Source: CAVVFX01 sp963747535 (GTDB taxonomy: Bacteria > Acidobacteriota > Terriglobia > Bryobacterales > Bryobacteraceae). Taken from it: a DNA stretch of 64,000 bases. The position numbers and the translations under genes were made by a program. The stretch lies in contig CAVVFX010000009.1 in assembly GCA_963747535.1 (NCBI GenBank), positions 62,001-126,000 of the forward strand, written 5' to 3'. This document shows, piece by piece, positions 42,176-50,215 of the stretch; the first letter of the stretch is position 1; each line of letters starts with the position of its first letter. Below the pieces are notes generated by a model. It was not told the origin of the DNA. It did not search any database and was given only the letters and a program-made list of their open reading frames with translations.

Positions 42176-43468
42176 ATGCCAAAATCACAGAGGAACTTTG
42201 GATTCAACACGCGCGCGCTCCACGCCGGCCACGTCCCGGACTCCGCATCCAACGCCCGCGCAGTGCCCATTTACCAGACCACGTCCTACGTCTTCAACGA
42301 TTCCGATCACGCAGCCGCGCTGTTCGGCCTGCAAACGTTCGGCAATATCTATACGCGCATCATGAATCCAACGACCGCCGTGTTCGAGGAACGGATGGCT
42401 TCGCTCGAAGGAGGGGTCGCGGCGTTAGGGGTCGCGAGCGGTCAGGCTGCCCAGTTTCTGGCGCTGACCAGCCTGATGGGCGCAGGGGACGAAATCGTCT
42501 CCGCGAGCACCCTCTACGGCGGCACCGCCACCCAGCTTGACGTCAGCTTCCGCCGGCTCGGCATCAATACCACCTTCGTCGAATCGGACGATCCGGAAAA
42601 CTTCCGTCGCGCGATCACGCCGAAAACCCGCTGCCTCTACGCGGAGACGATTGCCAATCCGCGGATCAATGTCCTCGATATCCAGGCCGTCGCCGACATC
42701 GCGCACGAGGCCGGCATTCCGCTCGTCATCGATAATACCTTCGCCTCGCCGTGGCTTTGCCGGCCGATCGAACATGGCGCGGATATCGTAGTGCACTCGG
42801 CGACCAAATTCATCGGCGGGCACGGCACCTCTATCGGCGGCATCATTATCGATGGCGGCAAGTTCCCCTGGAACAACGGCAAGTTCCCTTATCTTTCTGA
42901 GCCGAGCCCGGGATACCACGGGATGAAGTTCTGGGACACGTTCGGCAACATCGCCTTTATCATTCGCGCCCGGGTGGAAGGACTGCGCGACATGGGACCT
43001 GCGCTCTCCCCGTTCAACTCGTTCCTCTTCATCCAGGGCATCGAAACGCTGCAGTTCCGCATGGAAGCGCACTCGCGCAATGCCCAGGCGGTAGCCGAGT
43101 ACCTCGCTTCGCACTCGGCCGTCACCTGGGTAAACTACGCCGGACTTTCCTCCAGCAAGTATCACTCGCTGGCCAAAAAATATCTGCCCAACGGATGCGG
43201 CGCCGTGCTGACGTTCGGCATCAAAGGCGGTCTCGAAGCCGGCAAGAAGCTGATCGACTCGCTCGAATTGTTCTCCCACCTCGCCAATGTCGGCGACGCC
43301 AGGAGCCTGGTGATTCATCCTGCATCCACTACTCACCAGCAGCTATCCGATGACGAGCAACTGACCGCCGGCGTCACTAAGGATATGGTGCGGCTGTCCG
43401 TGGGGCTGGAAGATCTGAGCGATATCATCTGGGATCTGGACCAGGCGATCGAGAAGTCGCAGCAATAG
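42176..43468 (+). CDS. metY: O-acetylhomoserine sulfhydrylase (aminocarboxypropyltransferase)
   Basis: 430 aa. PLP enzyme of the Cys/Met-metabolism family that joins O-acetylhomoserine with sulfide to make homocysteine for methionine. NFGFNTRALHAGHVPD and NARAVPIYQTTSYVF mark this subgroup; YTRIMNPTTAVFEERMASLEGG and the PLP lysine motif HSATKFIGGHGTSIGG (Lys near 207) follow. A central insertion (KFPWNNGKFPYLSEPSPGYHG) is typical of MetY and absent from MetB/MetC. Ends with SVGLEDLSDIIWDLDQA. Sequence length (about 430) fits. Confidence 0.95.
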   Translation: MPKSQRNFGFNTRALHAGHVPDSASNARAVPIYQTTSYVFNDSDHAAALFGLQTFGNIYTRIMNPTTAVFEERMASLEGGVAALGVASGQAAQFLALTSLMGAGDEIVSASTLYGGTATQLDVSFRRLGINTTFVESDDPENFRRAITPKTRCLYAETIANPRINVLDIQAVADIAHEAGIPLVIDNTFASPWLCRPIEHGADIVVHSATKFIGGHGTSIGGIIIDGGKFPWNNGKFPYLSEPSPGYHGMKFWDTFGNIAFIIRARVEGLRDMGPALSPFNSFLFIQGIETLQFRMEAHSRNAQAVAEYLASHSAVTWVNYAGLSSSKYHSLAKKYLPNGCGAVLTFGIKGGLEAGKKLIDSLELFSHLANVGDARSLVIHPASTTHQQLSDDEQLTAGVTKDMVRLSVGLEDLSDIIWDLDQAIEKSQQ

Positions 43469-43505
43469 CCTTAGGCAGCCTGTAGCAGAAGTCTCCGGGG
43501 CGCGA

Positions 43506-43692
43506 GAGCAGGCGAAAACGCCTACTCCACAACGAAGAATCAACTGTTTGCAAGCCTTGCACTTCTAACAGTCAGAGTCTTCGCGGCCCGCGAAGAATTG
43601 TGGAGTAGGCCCTTGGCCTGCCCCGGCTGCGGAGCAGCCGTTTTTGCGGCTTGCCGCTTTACGGAGTAGGCCTTTGGCCTGCGTCGACTTCT
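43506..43692. repeat. MITE-like element, copy 3
   Basis: Starts GCAGGCGAAAACGCCTACTCC and ends GGAGTAGGCCTTTGGCCTGC, which are inverted partners. Inside are CTTCGCGGCCCGCGAAG, CGGCTGCGGAGCAGCCG and GCGGCTTGCCGC. Same orientation as the copy at 38034. Confidence 0.8.
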
Positions 43693-43764
43693 TTCACAGG
43701 CTGTTAGTTTAGATTAGGGCTGCCGATGCCCTGCAGCTACTGAATATCTTTATCAGTTCATGCG

Positions 43765-43867
43765 TTATCTGCGTTGATCTGCGTTCATCCCTGCTATTTT
43801 TGCCGTTTGGGGTTGCGACACCATCAAAACCAAAAATCGCAAGGATGAACCCTATCAACGCAGATAA
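43765..43867. repeat. Long inverted repeat of TTATCTGCGTTGAT words
   Basis: The left arm (43765-43802) begins TTATCTGCGTTGAT, and has GTTCATCC and TATTTTTG. The right arm (43830-43867) is its inverse, CAAAAAT, GGATGAAC and ATCAACGCAGATAA. About 38-bp arms with few mismatches and a 27-base loop. Placed between convergent gene ends. Confidence 0.7.
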
Positions 43868-43917
43868 AACGGGAAAATGGAAAAGAATCAAATTAGGAAG
43901 TCGGTGCGTTGCCGCAC

Positions 43918-45552
43918 CTACTTCGCCGGCGCTGGCGCCGCGTTCACATTATTCACAATGCGATCCATTTCGAACCTGGCTTTGAAATCGAGGTTCTGAT
44001 TCAGCCGCGCTTCGAATACCAGGTTCTTGGCCGGGTCGTTCAGCAGAGGGCCGCGGATACTCTTCTGATCGAACTCGACCTTCCAGAGCCCGGCGTACCC
44101 GCCGATGAATTCGAGGCGCTTCGCCGGCACGATGTCCTTGCCTTTATCGTTGGAAAGCGTGGCGTCGAACGGCCGCATGATCCGTTCGCCTTCATTCGCG
44201 CCGATCAGACGCCCCGATCCGATCTTGGCGCCGATCGAAACGACGATATAGAACTTGCTGTTGTCCGTGCTGATCAAGCTCGCAGCCAGCTTGGTAGCCT
44301 CTTCGGGCGAGAGGACGCGGTCCAGCATCTCGAGCCGTGCAAACGCTTTGGCAAACTGCTCATCGGCCCAGTACACTTCGAGCGACGCGTACTGCATCTT
44401 GAACCAGGCCATCATGCTGCCCGTGATCCCCGTATGACCGTCGCGGTCCGTCACGATTTTCTGGCAATCTTCCTTGGACCAGGTCAGGAACGCCGCGTCC
44501 GACACCGCTGCGCCCGGTTGCAAATCCAGATAATCCTTGAGCGGCATCTTCTCTTCCTTGCGGTCGATGCCGAAGTCGTAGACGTCGATGATCTCGATGT
44601 TGGAGGTGGATTTGCTGCCGGAGTTTCCTTCCACAAAAGCGAATTCGCCCGAAGTCAGATCTTCGCGCGGAAAGATGCGGTACAGATCTTTGGTACTCCC
44701 CGCCGGGCCGATGTCGATCGGAACTTCATCCTGATTCTGCTCGGTGCTGAACATGATGGACGCATTCGCCACGGTGCGCTGGTCGAACTTCTGGCCAGTG
44801 ATTTTGCACTGCAGAAGTTTGAACTTGCTGACGTCCCGGCTCGGCGGGAAGTAGGCGTAGAAGGTCGGGCGGATCAGTTCGAAGCGGCTGGTGGAGTGTT
44901 CGCCCGGAATGTTGATATCGATCTTGCTGCGGACGAACGGAACATAACTCTTCAGCAGCGTCCGGAACTTGCTCACCTGCACTTTGGTCTGGATGCGTCC
45001 GAGCATTTCCATCTTGCCTTGCGAGACGATATAGACGCCGAAGTTCTCCGGCGCTGAGTTCATGATGATCGGCCGCGGTACTTCGGTCTTAACGGCTGGG
45101 GCCGTGACAGTAGGAGCCGCATCGCGTCCTCGATTGGAGGCTGGGCCGGTATATTTCGGCGCGGCGGGTGCAGGTGTGGACGCGGCAGCGGATACCGGAG
45201 CGGGCGCCCGGGCCGCAACCGGGGCGGCCGCCGGAGCTTCCGTGACCGGATCCATCATGAAGGTGATGAGGCGGTCGGTAGCTCCCGCGGTACGCAAGGC
45301 CACCAGACCGTCAACCGACGTGTCGAAGTGCGTCTTGGACTGCTTGATCTTGGCAATAATAATGTCTTCCGAAAGCTTCGCCTGGAGGAGTTTGATGACG
45401 TCACGATTGGTCATCGCGGCCGGAGCCGTACTCTTGGGTGCGGCTTTCTTGGCCGGCGCGGGTTGCGCAGTGGTGGTGGACTGGGGAAGCAGGCGCACCG
45501 TAAACAAGAGCGTGACGATCACGCATACAAAGATCCAGCTTGAACGTCTCAT
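43918..45552 (-). CDS. Large secreted protein of unknown function
   Basis: 544 aa from ATG 45552, preceded by GAGGA at good spacing; the 23 extra codons upstream lack a signal. Signal peptide about 1-25 (SWIFVCVIVTLLFTVRLLP). An Ala/Pro/Lys linker, a small helical domain (MTNRDVIKLLQAKLSEDIII, about 45-95), an Ala/Pro-rich spacer and a large beta-rich C-terminal domain (about 165-530) follow. The last part has repeated beta strands (FGVYIVSQGKMEMLGRIQ, NIEIIDVYDFGIDRK). The MTNRDVIKL module is seen in other acidobacterial secreted proteins. No enzyme signature; an envelope role is inferred. Confidence 0.75.
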   Translation of the reverse strand: MRRSSWIFVCVIVTLLFTVRLLPQSTTTAQPAPAKKAAPKSTAPAAMTNRDVIKLLQAKLSEDIIIAKIKQSKTHFDTSVDGLVALRTAGATDRLITFMMDPVTEAPAAAPVAARAPAPVSAAASTPAPAAPKYTGPASNRGRDAAPTVTAPAVKTEVPRPIIMNSAPENFGVYIVSQGKMEMLGRIQTKVQVSKFRTLLKSYVPFVRSKIDINIPGEHSTSRFELIRPTFYAYFPPSRDVSKFKLLQCKITGQKFDQRTVANASIMFSTEQNQDEVPIDIGPAGSTKDLYRIFPREDLTSGEFAFVEGNSGSKSTSNIEIIDVYDFGIDRKEEKMPLKDYLDLQPGAAVSDAAFLTWSKEDCQKIVTDRDGHTGITGSMMAWFKMQYASLEVYWADEQFAKAFARLEMLDRVLSPEEATKLAASLISTDNSKFYIVVSIGAKIGSGRLIGANEGERIMRPFDATLSNDKGKDIVPAKRLEFIGGYAGLWKVEFDQKSIRGPLLNDPAKNLVFEARLNQNLDFKARFEMDRIVNNVNAAPAPAK

Positions 45553-45703
45553 GAGATTCCTCGGGGACAGCGACAGGTTCACTCCAGAATAGGATAGCTC
45601 TGTGCGTGAGTCTTTTGTCAATCGGTGGCTACGGCTCGATAAACGGAGGGTGGGCGGAGCCTGCTTTCCACGCTCGCCCGATAAAGTATACTGATGAATC
45701 CTG

Positions 45704-46165
45704 ATGCCGACCCTTGATAATGACGCTATTCGTGAGATTCTGCCTCACCGCTACCCGTTTCTCCTGGTCGATCGTATTCTCGAAATGGATGCGACGCACA
45801 TCGTCGGGATCAAGAACGTAACGTACAATGAGCCCTTCTTCCTTGGTCACTTCCCCGATTTTCCGGTAATGCCCGGGGTCATGATTATTGAAGCCATGGC
45901 GCAGACTGCGGGCGTGCAGGTCCTGAGCACGATCCCGGATCGCCGGAATAAGCTCGTTTTTCTGGTCTCGGTCGATCAGGCACGCTTTCGCAGACCGGTG
46001 CGGCCGGGCGACCAGTTGCGGATCGAGATGAAGGTGATCAAGCGCAAGGGCACGGTCGCGAAAATGGCGGGCCATGCTACCGTCGACGGCGTTGTGGTGG
46101 CCGAAGCCGAGGTCATGTGCAAGCTTCAGGACAGAAACGAAAGACCTGCTGAACCTGTAGGATGA
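45704..46165 (+). CDS. fabZ: 3-hydroxyacyl-[acyl-carrier-protein] dehydratase
   Basis: 153 aa hot-dog fold. ILPHRYPFLLVDRI at the start, the catalytic His in FLGHFPDFPVMPGV (His49) and Glu63 in MIIEAMAQTAG are all present. It removes water from 3-hydroxyacyl-ACP in fatty acid synthesis, and supplies acyl chains for lipid A. It overlaps lpxA by four bases (ATGA), the usual fabZ-lpxA order. Confidence 0.97.
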   Translation: MPTLDNDAIREILPHRYPFLLVDRILEMDATHIVGIKNVTYNEPFFLGHFPDFPVMPGVMIIEAMAQTAGVQVLSTIPDRRNKLVFLVSVDQARFRRPVRPGDQLRIEMKVIKRKGTVAKMAGHATVDGVVVAEAEVMCKLQDRNERPAEPVG

Positions 46166-46938
46166 GCATTCACCCGGCTGCCATCGTCAGTCCCCAGGCC
46201 CGCATTCATGAGACTGCGGAAATCGGCCCCTACTCCATCATCGGCGGCGACGTCGAAATCGGCGCAAATACCCGCCTGACAGCCCACATATATTGTGAAG
46301 GCGTCACCGTGATCGGCGAGAATAATCTCTTCTATCCCTACTCCACCGTCGGCGTCGCCTCGCAGGACAAGAAATACCGGGGAGAGCGCGCCGAGACCCG
46401 CATCGGCAATGGCAACACCATCCGGGAATTCGTGACCATCCATCGGGGAACCCAGGGCGGCGGACTGATCACGAAAATCGGTGACGGTAACCTGCTCATG
46501 GCTTATGTGCACGTAGCGCACGATGTCACCATCGGCAACCATACCACGCTGGCTAACGGCGTGACGTTCGCCGGGCACGTGACCGTCGAAGACTACGCCA
46601 ACATCGGTGCGCATAGCGGCGTCCATCAGTTCTGCCGGGTGGGACGGCACGCGATCATCGGCGGCTACAGCGTCGTCGTGCAGGACGTGCTGCCGTTCTC
46701 CAACACCGTGAGCGAGCGTGAGATTCGCGTTTTCGGCGCCAATCGCATCGGAATGGAACGCGCCGGCTTCTCCGACGAAACCATCGAGGGGTTGCAGACC
46801 GCGTTCCGTTTACTCACTCGCGCCGGACTCAATACCACGCAAGCCCTCGATCGAATCCATGCCGAAGTCCCCGAGACTCCCGAACTGCGCGAATTGATCG
46901 ACTTCATCCGCGCTTCCTCCCGGGGCGTGATCAAATGA
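46162..46938 (+). CDS. lpxA: UDP-N-acetylglucosamine acyltransferase (lipid A, first step)
   Basis: 258 aa. Left-handed beta-helix of hexapeptide repeats (IHPAAIVSPQARIHETAEIG onward), the catalytic His in LMAYVHVAHDVTIG, GVHQFCRVGRHAIIGG, and a C-terminal helical part (ANRIGMERAGFSDETIEGLQ). It transfers a 3-hydroxyacyl chain to UDP-GlcNAc at the membrane face of the cytosol. Start is ATG in the ATGA overlap with fabZ. Confidence 0.97.
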   Translation: MSIHPAAIVSPQARIHETAEIGPYSIIGGDVEIGANTRLTAHIYCEGVTVIGENNLFYPYSTVGVASQDKKYRGERAETRIGNGNTIREFVTIHRGTQGGGLITKIGDGNLLMAYVHVAHDVTIGNHTTLANGVTFAGHVTVEDYANIGAHSGVHQFCRVGRHAIIGGYSVVVQDVLPFSNTVSEREIRVFGANRIGMERAGFSDETIEGLQTAFRLLTRAGLNTTQALDRIHAEVPETPELRELIDFIRASSRGVIK

Positions 46939-47051
46939 AAATCCGTACGTGGCCTATCCGGCGGCACAGCAGCCGCTCGGCTTTGTCTTTTCGGATTTCA
47001 GCAGGTGGGTACACTTGACTCAGGTCCGTGCAGTTGGCAGCACTCCGTGGG

Positions 47052-47114
47052 GCGGGCGCCCCCGCCCGCTCGGAGGCCCCCGCCTCCGCTTCCGGAAGCC
47101 GGACCGCGCGGTCC
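47052..47114. repeat. Array of four consecutive perfect palindromes
   Basis: GCGGGCG-CCCC-CGCCCGC (47052-47069), CGGAGGC-CCCC-GCCTCCG (47071-47088), GCTTCCGGAAGC (47088-47099) and GGACCGCGCGGTCC (47101-47114). The first two share a CCCC tetraloop and 7-bp stems, as at 33665-33701. Confidence 0.8.
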
Positions 47115-47154
47115 AGGGGGAGCGCCCCACCGAGCCTGCGCCGCCGCCCTTGAG

Positions 47155-47245
47155 GGTGCCAAACGATGGTCTGCCCACGGCCGTCCAAAGGGCTGCTCCG
47201 TATAGCGGCAAGCCGGCAGGCCAAGGCCCACTCCACAGACTTCTT
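47155..47245. repeat. Merged fragments of two repeat families
   Basis: TGGTCTGC (47167-47174) with AACGA before it is the right half of a reverse-oriented two-hairpin copy. It is followed by CTCCGTATAGCGGCAAGCCG and GCAGGCCAAGGCCCACTCCAC, a rearranged part of the 13432 element. Confidence 0.55.
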
Positions 47246-47259
47246 CGCTGGATCAGGCC

Positions 47260-48105
47260 ATGAAATACGGCATGATTGCCGGCAACGGACGCTTCCCCCT
47301 GCTGGCGTTGCAGACAGCGCGGAAGGCCGGCGACGAAGTGGTGGTCATCGGCATTAAGGAAGAGGCATCGCCCGAGATCGAAGCCTGGGCGTCCCGCTGC
47401 CATTGGGTCTCGCTAGGTGAACTGAGCCGTTTGATCGAGATCTGCCACCGGGAAGGCGTCACCGAGATTATGATGTGCGGGCAGGTGAAGCATGCCAGCA
47501 TCTTTTCCTCGATTAAGCCCGATTGGAAGCTCTTTAAAGTTCTCGCGGCACTGCCTCGCAAGAATACCGACTCGTTGATCGGCGCGGTCCAAAAAGTTCT
47601 TAGCGACGACGGCATCCGACTGGTCGATTCCACGCACCTGCTCAAGCCGCTGCTGGCGCCCGAAGGGATCATTACCCGCCGCAAAGTGTCCGACGAGGAG
47701 AAATCGGACATCAGGTATGGCCGCCGTATCGCGCACGCGCTGGCCTCGGTCGATGTCGGCCAAAGCGTGGCCATCTGCGAGCGGGCATGCGTCGCGGTGG
47801 AAGCCATGGAGGGCACGGACACCATGTTGCGCCGCGCAGCCAGCCTCGTGAACGGACGGCGTCTCACTTTGGTGAAGGCGTCCAGCCGCCGCCGTCATCT
47901 GCTTTTCGATGTGCCGGTCGTCGGCTCGGCGACTATTCCTGTGATGCTGGAAACCGGAACGACCGCGCTCGCCATCGATGCCGGCAGAACACTTCTGCTG
48001 GATCGCGAAGAGATGCTGGATGCGGCGAATCAGGGAAGGATTGCCATCGTGGGTTGTATACCAATGGAAGGGGTTACTGAACTCGAGGACGGTTCTGCTC
48101 GTTGA
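47260..48105 (+). CDS. lpxI: UDP-2,3-diacylglucosamine pyrophosphatase, LpxI type
   Basis: 281 aa. Begins MKYGMIAGNGRFPLLALQTA, and has IMMCGQVKHASIF, DGIRLVDSTHLLKPLL, VGQSVAICERACVAVEAMEGTD, LVKASSRRRHLLFDVPVVG, the signature of LpxI (former DUF1009). It cleaves UDP-diacylglucosamine to lipid X and UMP in lipid A synthesis, replacing LpxH. Position after fabZ-lpxA fits the pathway. Its 3' end overlaps the opposite-strand gene at 48074 by 32 bases. Confidence 0.93.
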   Translation: MKYGMIAGNGRFPLLALQTARKAGDEVVVIGIKEEASPEIEAWASRCHWVSLGELSRLIEICHREGVTEIMMCGQVKHASIFSSIKPDWKLFKVLAALPRKNTDSLIGAVQKVLSDDGIRLVDSTHLLKPLLAPEGIITRRKVSDEEKSDIRYGRRIAHALASVDVGQSVAICERACVAVEAMEGTDTMLRRAASLVNGRRLTLVKASSRRRHLLFDVPVVGSATIPVMLETGTTALAIDAGRTLLLDREEMLDAANQGRIAIVGCIPMEGVTELEDGSAR

Positions 48106-48352
48106 GAACCAACCCGTCGAAGATCGCCAACACCTGCTTACGGTAGGTGTACAAGCGCTTCAGATTATCCCGGAATGCTTCCTCGAAGTCCTTAGCCTTG
48201 AGCCATTTGTCCAGTATGGGCCGGGGCACGTCGATGTCCTGCCGCAAGGCGTCGACCGGGTATCCCCGCAGGAATAGTCCGTAGAAAAAAGCTGCCTCCC
48301 GTTGGGGGGCCAGCGGATCGAATTCGTCCATCGCCGTCATAGGTAGTTGCAT
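48074..48352 (-). CDS. Small protein with a helix-turn-helix-like segment, unknown function
   Basis: 92 aa; ATG at 48352, 48337 or 48328 are all possible starts. The centre, GYPVDALRQDIDVPRPILDK, has the helix-turn-helix spacing of small DNA-binding domains, and the C-terminal half is basic (RDNLKRLYTYRKQVL). No named family. The regular charge pattern and conserved look of DPLAPQREAAFFYGLFLRG support a true gene, in the style of short conserved acidobacterial proteins. It converges on lpxI with a 32-base overlap, so the two transcripts are partly antisense. Confidence 0.68.
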   Translation of the reverse strand: MQLPMTAMDEFDPLAPQREAAFFYGLFLRGYPVDALRQDIDVPRPILDKWLKAKDFEEAFRDNLKRLYTYRKQVLAIFDGLVLNEQNRPRVQ

Positions 48353-48673
48353 CCGACGAAAATGCCAGTATAGCCGTGGTTTTGGAAACGAGCAAGTCCG
48401 GGGGGTCTTGTAAACCGCCTGGCGCGGCAGCGAGCACCGCGATCAGAGGTCCGATTCTTTGGATGCGCCCCGCTGGTCTGGAGTTTCTAGACAGGGCATA
48501 CCATGGTTCTTGCAGCCAAACCGTGGCGCAGACCATCGTTTTTTGTGGTCTACGGGCTGCGCCGCAGTCTTGGCCGGCTAGCCGGCAGTTGTGCGTTTTG
48601 TAGCATGCGTCTCGTTTTCCGTGCCGCGCGACGTGTGTGTGTCAGGTACACTTTGTTTTAAGGAGTTCCGCGC
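48353..48673. other. 321-bp divergent intergenic region
   Basis: Contains a two-hairpin family copy (48528-48567). AAGGAG at 48660 is the ribosome binding site of the dehydrogenase gene that follows. No gene is supported. Confidence 0.6.
48528..48567. repeat. Two-hairpin family copy
   Basis: GCAGACCA (48528-48535) / TGGTCTAC (48546-48553), loop TCGTTTTTTG, then GGCTGCGCCGCAG as hairpin 2. Confidence 0.8.
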
Positions 48674-50101
48674 ATGAGAGTAACGGTCATAGGCACGGGC
48701 TATGTTGGGACAGTCACCGGAGTTTGCCTGGCGTATCTGGGCCACGAAGTGTCGTGCGTGGACCTTGACGAGTCCAAAATCAGCCGCTTGCAAAAGGGTG
48801 ACATCCCCATTTACGAGCCGTTTCTGGCGGAACTGCTGCCGTTAGCCGCAATTCACGGAAGCATCGAATTCACCTGTGACCTCGGCCGCGCCGTCGCACC
48901 CAGCGATGTCATCTTCATCGCCGTCGGAACGCCTTCCAAGCCCTCAGGGGAAGCCGACCTGAGTTACCTCGAGATAGCCGCGCGCAACGTCGGGGCGGCC
49001 ATGGATTCGGAACGTTATCACGTGGTGGTCAACAAGTCCACCGTTCCGGTGGGGTCGGGAAACCTGGTGGAAACACTCGTTCGGGAAGGACTTCGAGAGG
49101 CGCGGGGTTCCGATGACGGCGTCTCGTTTGGCGTGGCCAGCAATCCGGAATTCCTGCGGGAAGGCACGGCCATAGCGGATTCGCTGTTTGCGGATCGCAT
49201 CGTAATTGGCGCTGAAGATTCGAGAACGCTCAATATTCTGCGCGAATTATACCGGCCGCTGGTCGAGCAGACTTTCACTCCGCCGCCATTCCTCCACCGT
49301 CCGTCCCGTCTGACCCGCACTCCGCTGGTAACCACTACCATCACCAGCGCGGAAATGATCAAGTACGCTTCTAACTCTTTCCTTGCCATGAAAATCGGTT
49401 TCGCCAACGAGATGGCGAATATCTGCGAGCGGGTCGGCGCGGATGTCACCGAAGTCATGTCCGGGATCGGGCTCGACTCGCGGATCGGAACCGCCTTTTT
49501 GAATGCCGGCATCGGTTGGGGCGGTAGTTGCTTCGGCAAGGATGTGCGCTCGCTGTTGCACACCGCGAAAGAATACGGCTGCCAGTCCAGATTGCTGGAG
49601 GCATCGCTCGAAGTCAATCATTGTCAGCGGCAGTTGGTCATCCAGAAGTTGCAGGAAAAGCTCTATATTCTGAAAGGCCGGACCGTAGGCCTGCTGGGAC
49701 TGGCGTTCAAGCCCGACACCGACGATCTACGGGATGCTCCCAGCCTGCAGATCGCCGAGCGGTTGTTGCAACTGGGCGTGCGCGTCCGGGCCTACGATCC
49801 GATTGCCATGGATGCGTGCAAGGCGCAAAACCCGGGCTTGCGGATTACTTATTGTGAAGATGCGCTGGGCGTAGCGGAAAAGGCCGACGCCCTGGTTCTG
49901 GTCACCGAATGGCCCGAATTTCGAACCCTCCCTCTCGCCGGACTCGTACAGCGAATGTCGCACGCCGTAATGATTGACGGACGCAATCTGTTCGCTCCGG
50001 AAGACGCCCGCAAGGCGGGTTTCGATTACACTGGTATCGGCCGCGCGGCGCATCATGCAAATGGCGTTCCTGAACTGCGGGAAGCTGTTACAAATAAGTA
50101 A
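48674..50101 (+). CDS. ugd: UDP-glucose 6-dehydrogenase
   Basis: 475 aa. NAD-binding start (MRVTVIGTGYVGTVTGVCLAYLGH), VVNKSTVPVGSG, SNPEFLREGTAI, AEMIKYASNSFLAMKIGFANE, the catalytic Cys in GIGWGGSCFGKDV, and a C-terminal GLLGLAFKPDTDDLRDAPSL. It oxidises UDP-glucose twice to UDP-glucuronate, a building block for exopolysaccharide or lipid A decoration. About 20-30 residues longer than usual because of an insert near 205-220 (FTPPPFLHRPSRLTRTP). AAGGAG precedes the ATG by eight bases. Confidence 0.96.
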   Translation: MRVTVIGTGYVGTVTGVCLAYLGHEVSCVDLDESKISRLQKGDIPIYEPFLAELLPLAAIHGSIEFTCDLGRAVAPSDVIFIAVGTPSKPSGEADLSYLEIAARNVGAAMDSERYHVVVNKSTVPVGSGNLVETLVREGLREARGSDDGVSFGVASNPEFLREGTAIADSLFADRIVIGAEDSRTLNILRELYRPLVEQTFTPPPFLHRPSRLTRTPLVTTTITSAEMIKYASNSFLAMKIGFANEMANICERVGADVTEVMSGIGLDSRIGTAFLNAGIGWGGSCFGKDVRSLLHTAKEYGCQSRLLEASLEVNHCQRQLVIQKLQEKLYILKGRTVGLLGLAFKPDTDDLRDAPSLQIAERLLQLGVRVRAYDPIAMDACKAQNPGLRITYCEDALGVAEKADALVLVTEWPEFRTLPLAGLVQRMSHAVMIDGRNLFAPEDARKAGFDYTGIGRAAHHANGVPELREAVTNK

Positions 50102-50215
50102 CTTACAGCCCCACAACGCTCGGCATATGATACATAGAAAAATTGAATTGGACCATCCCGCCGGCGCTCCCTAAACTGAAATTGGGAGAAGCAGGCTGAA
50201 TCGGAGGCGCTCCCC

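Larger units (their letters stand above)
43469..43917. other. 449-bp convergent intergenic region with two repeat structures, no gene seen
   Basis: Occupied by MITE-like copy 3 (43506-43692) and a long inverted repeat (43765-43867). The flanking genes are convergent, so no promoter is needed here. Confidence 0.65.
46939..47259. other. 321-bp gap inside the lipid A cluster with a hairpin array
   Basis: Contains four perfect palindromes in a row (47052-47114), half of a two-hairpin copy (about 47155-47180), and a fragment of the MITE-like element (about 47195-47245). No gene is seen. The gap splits lpxA from lpxI. Confidence 0.65.
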
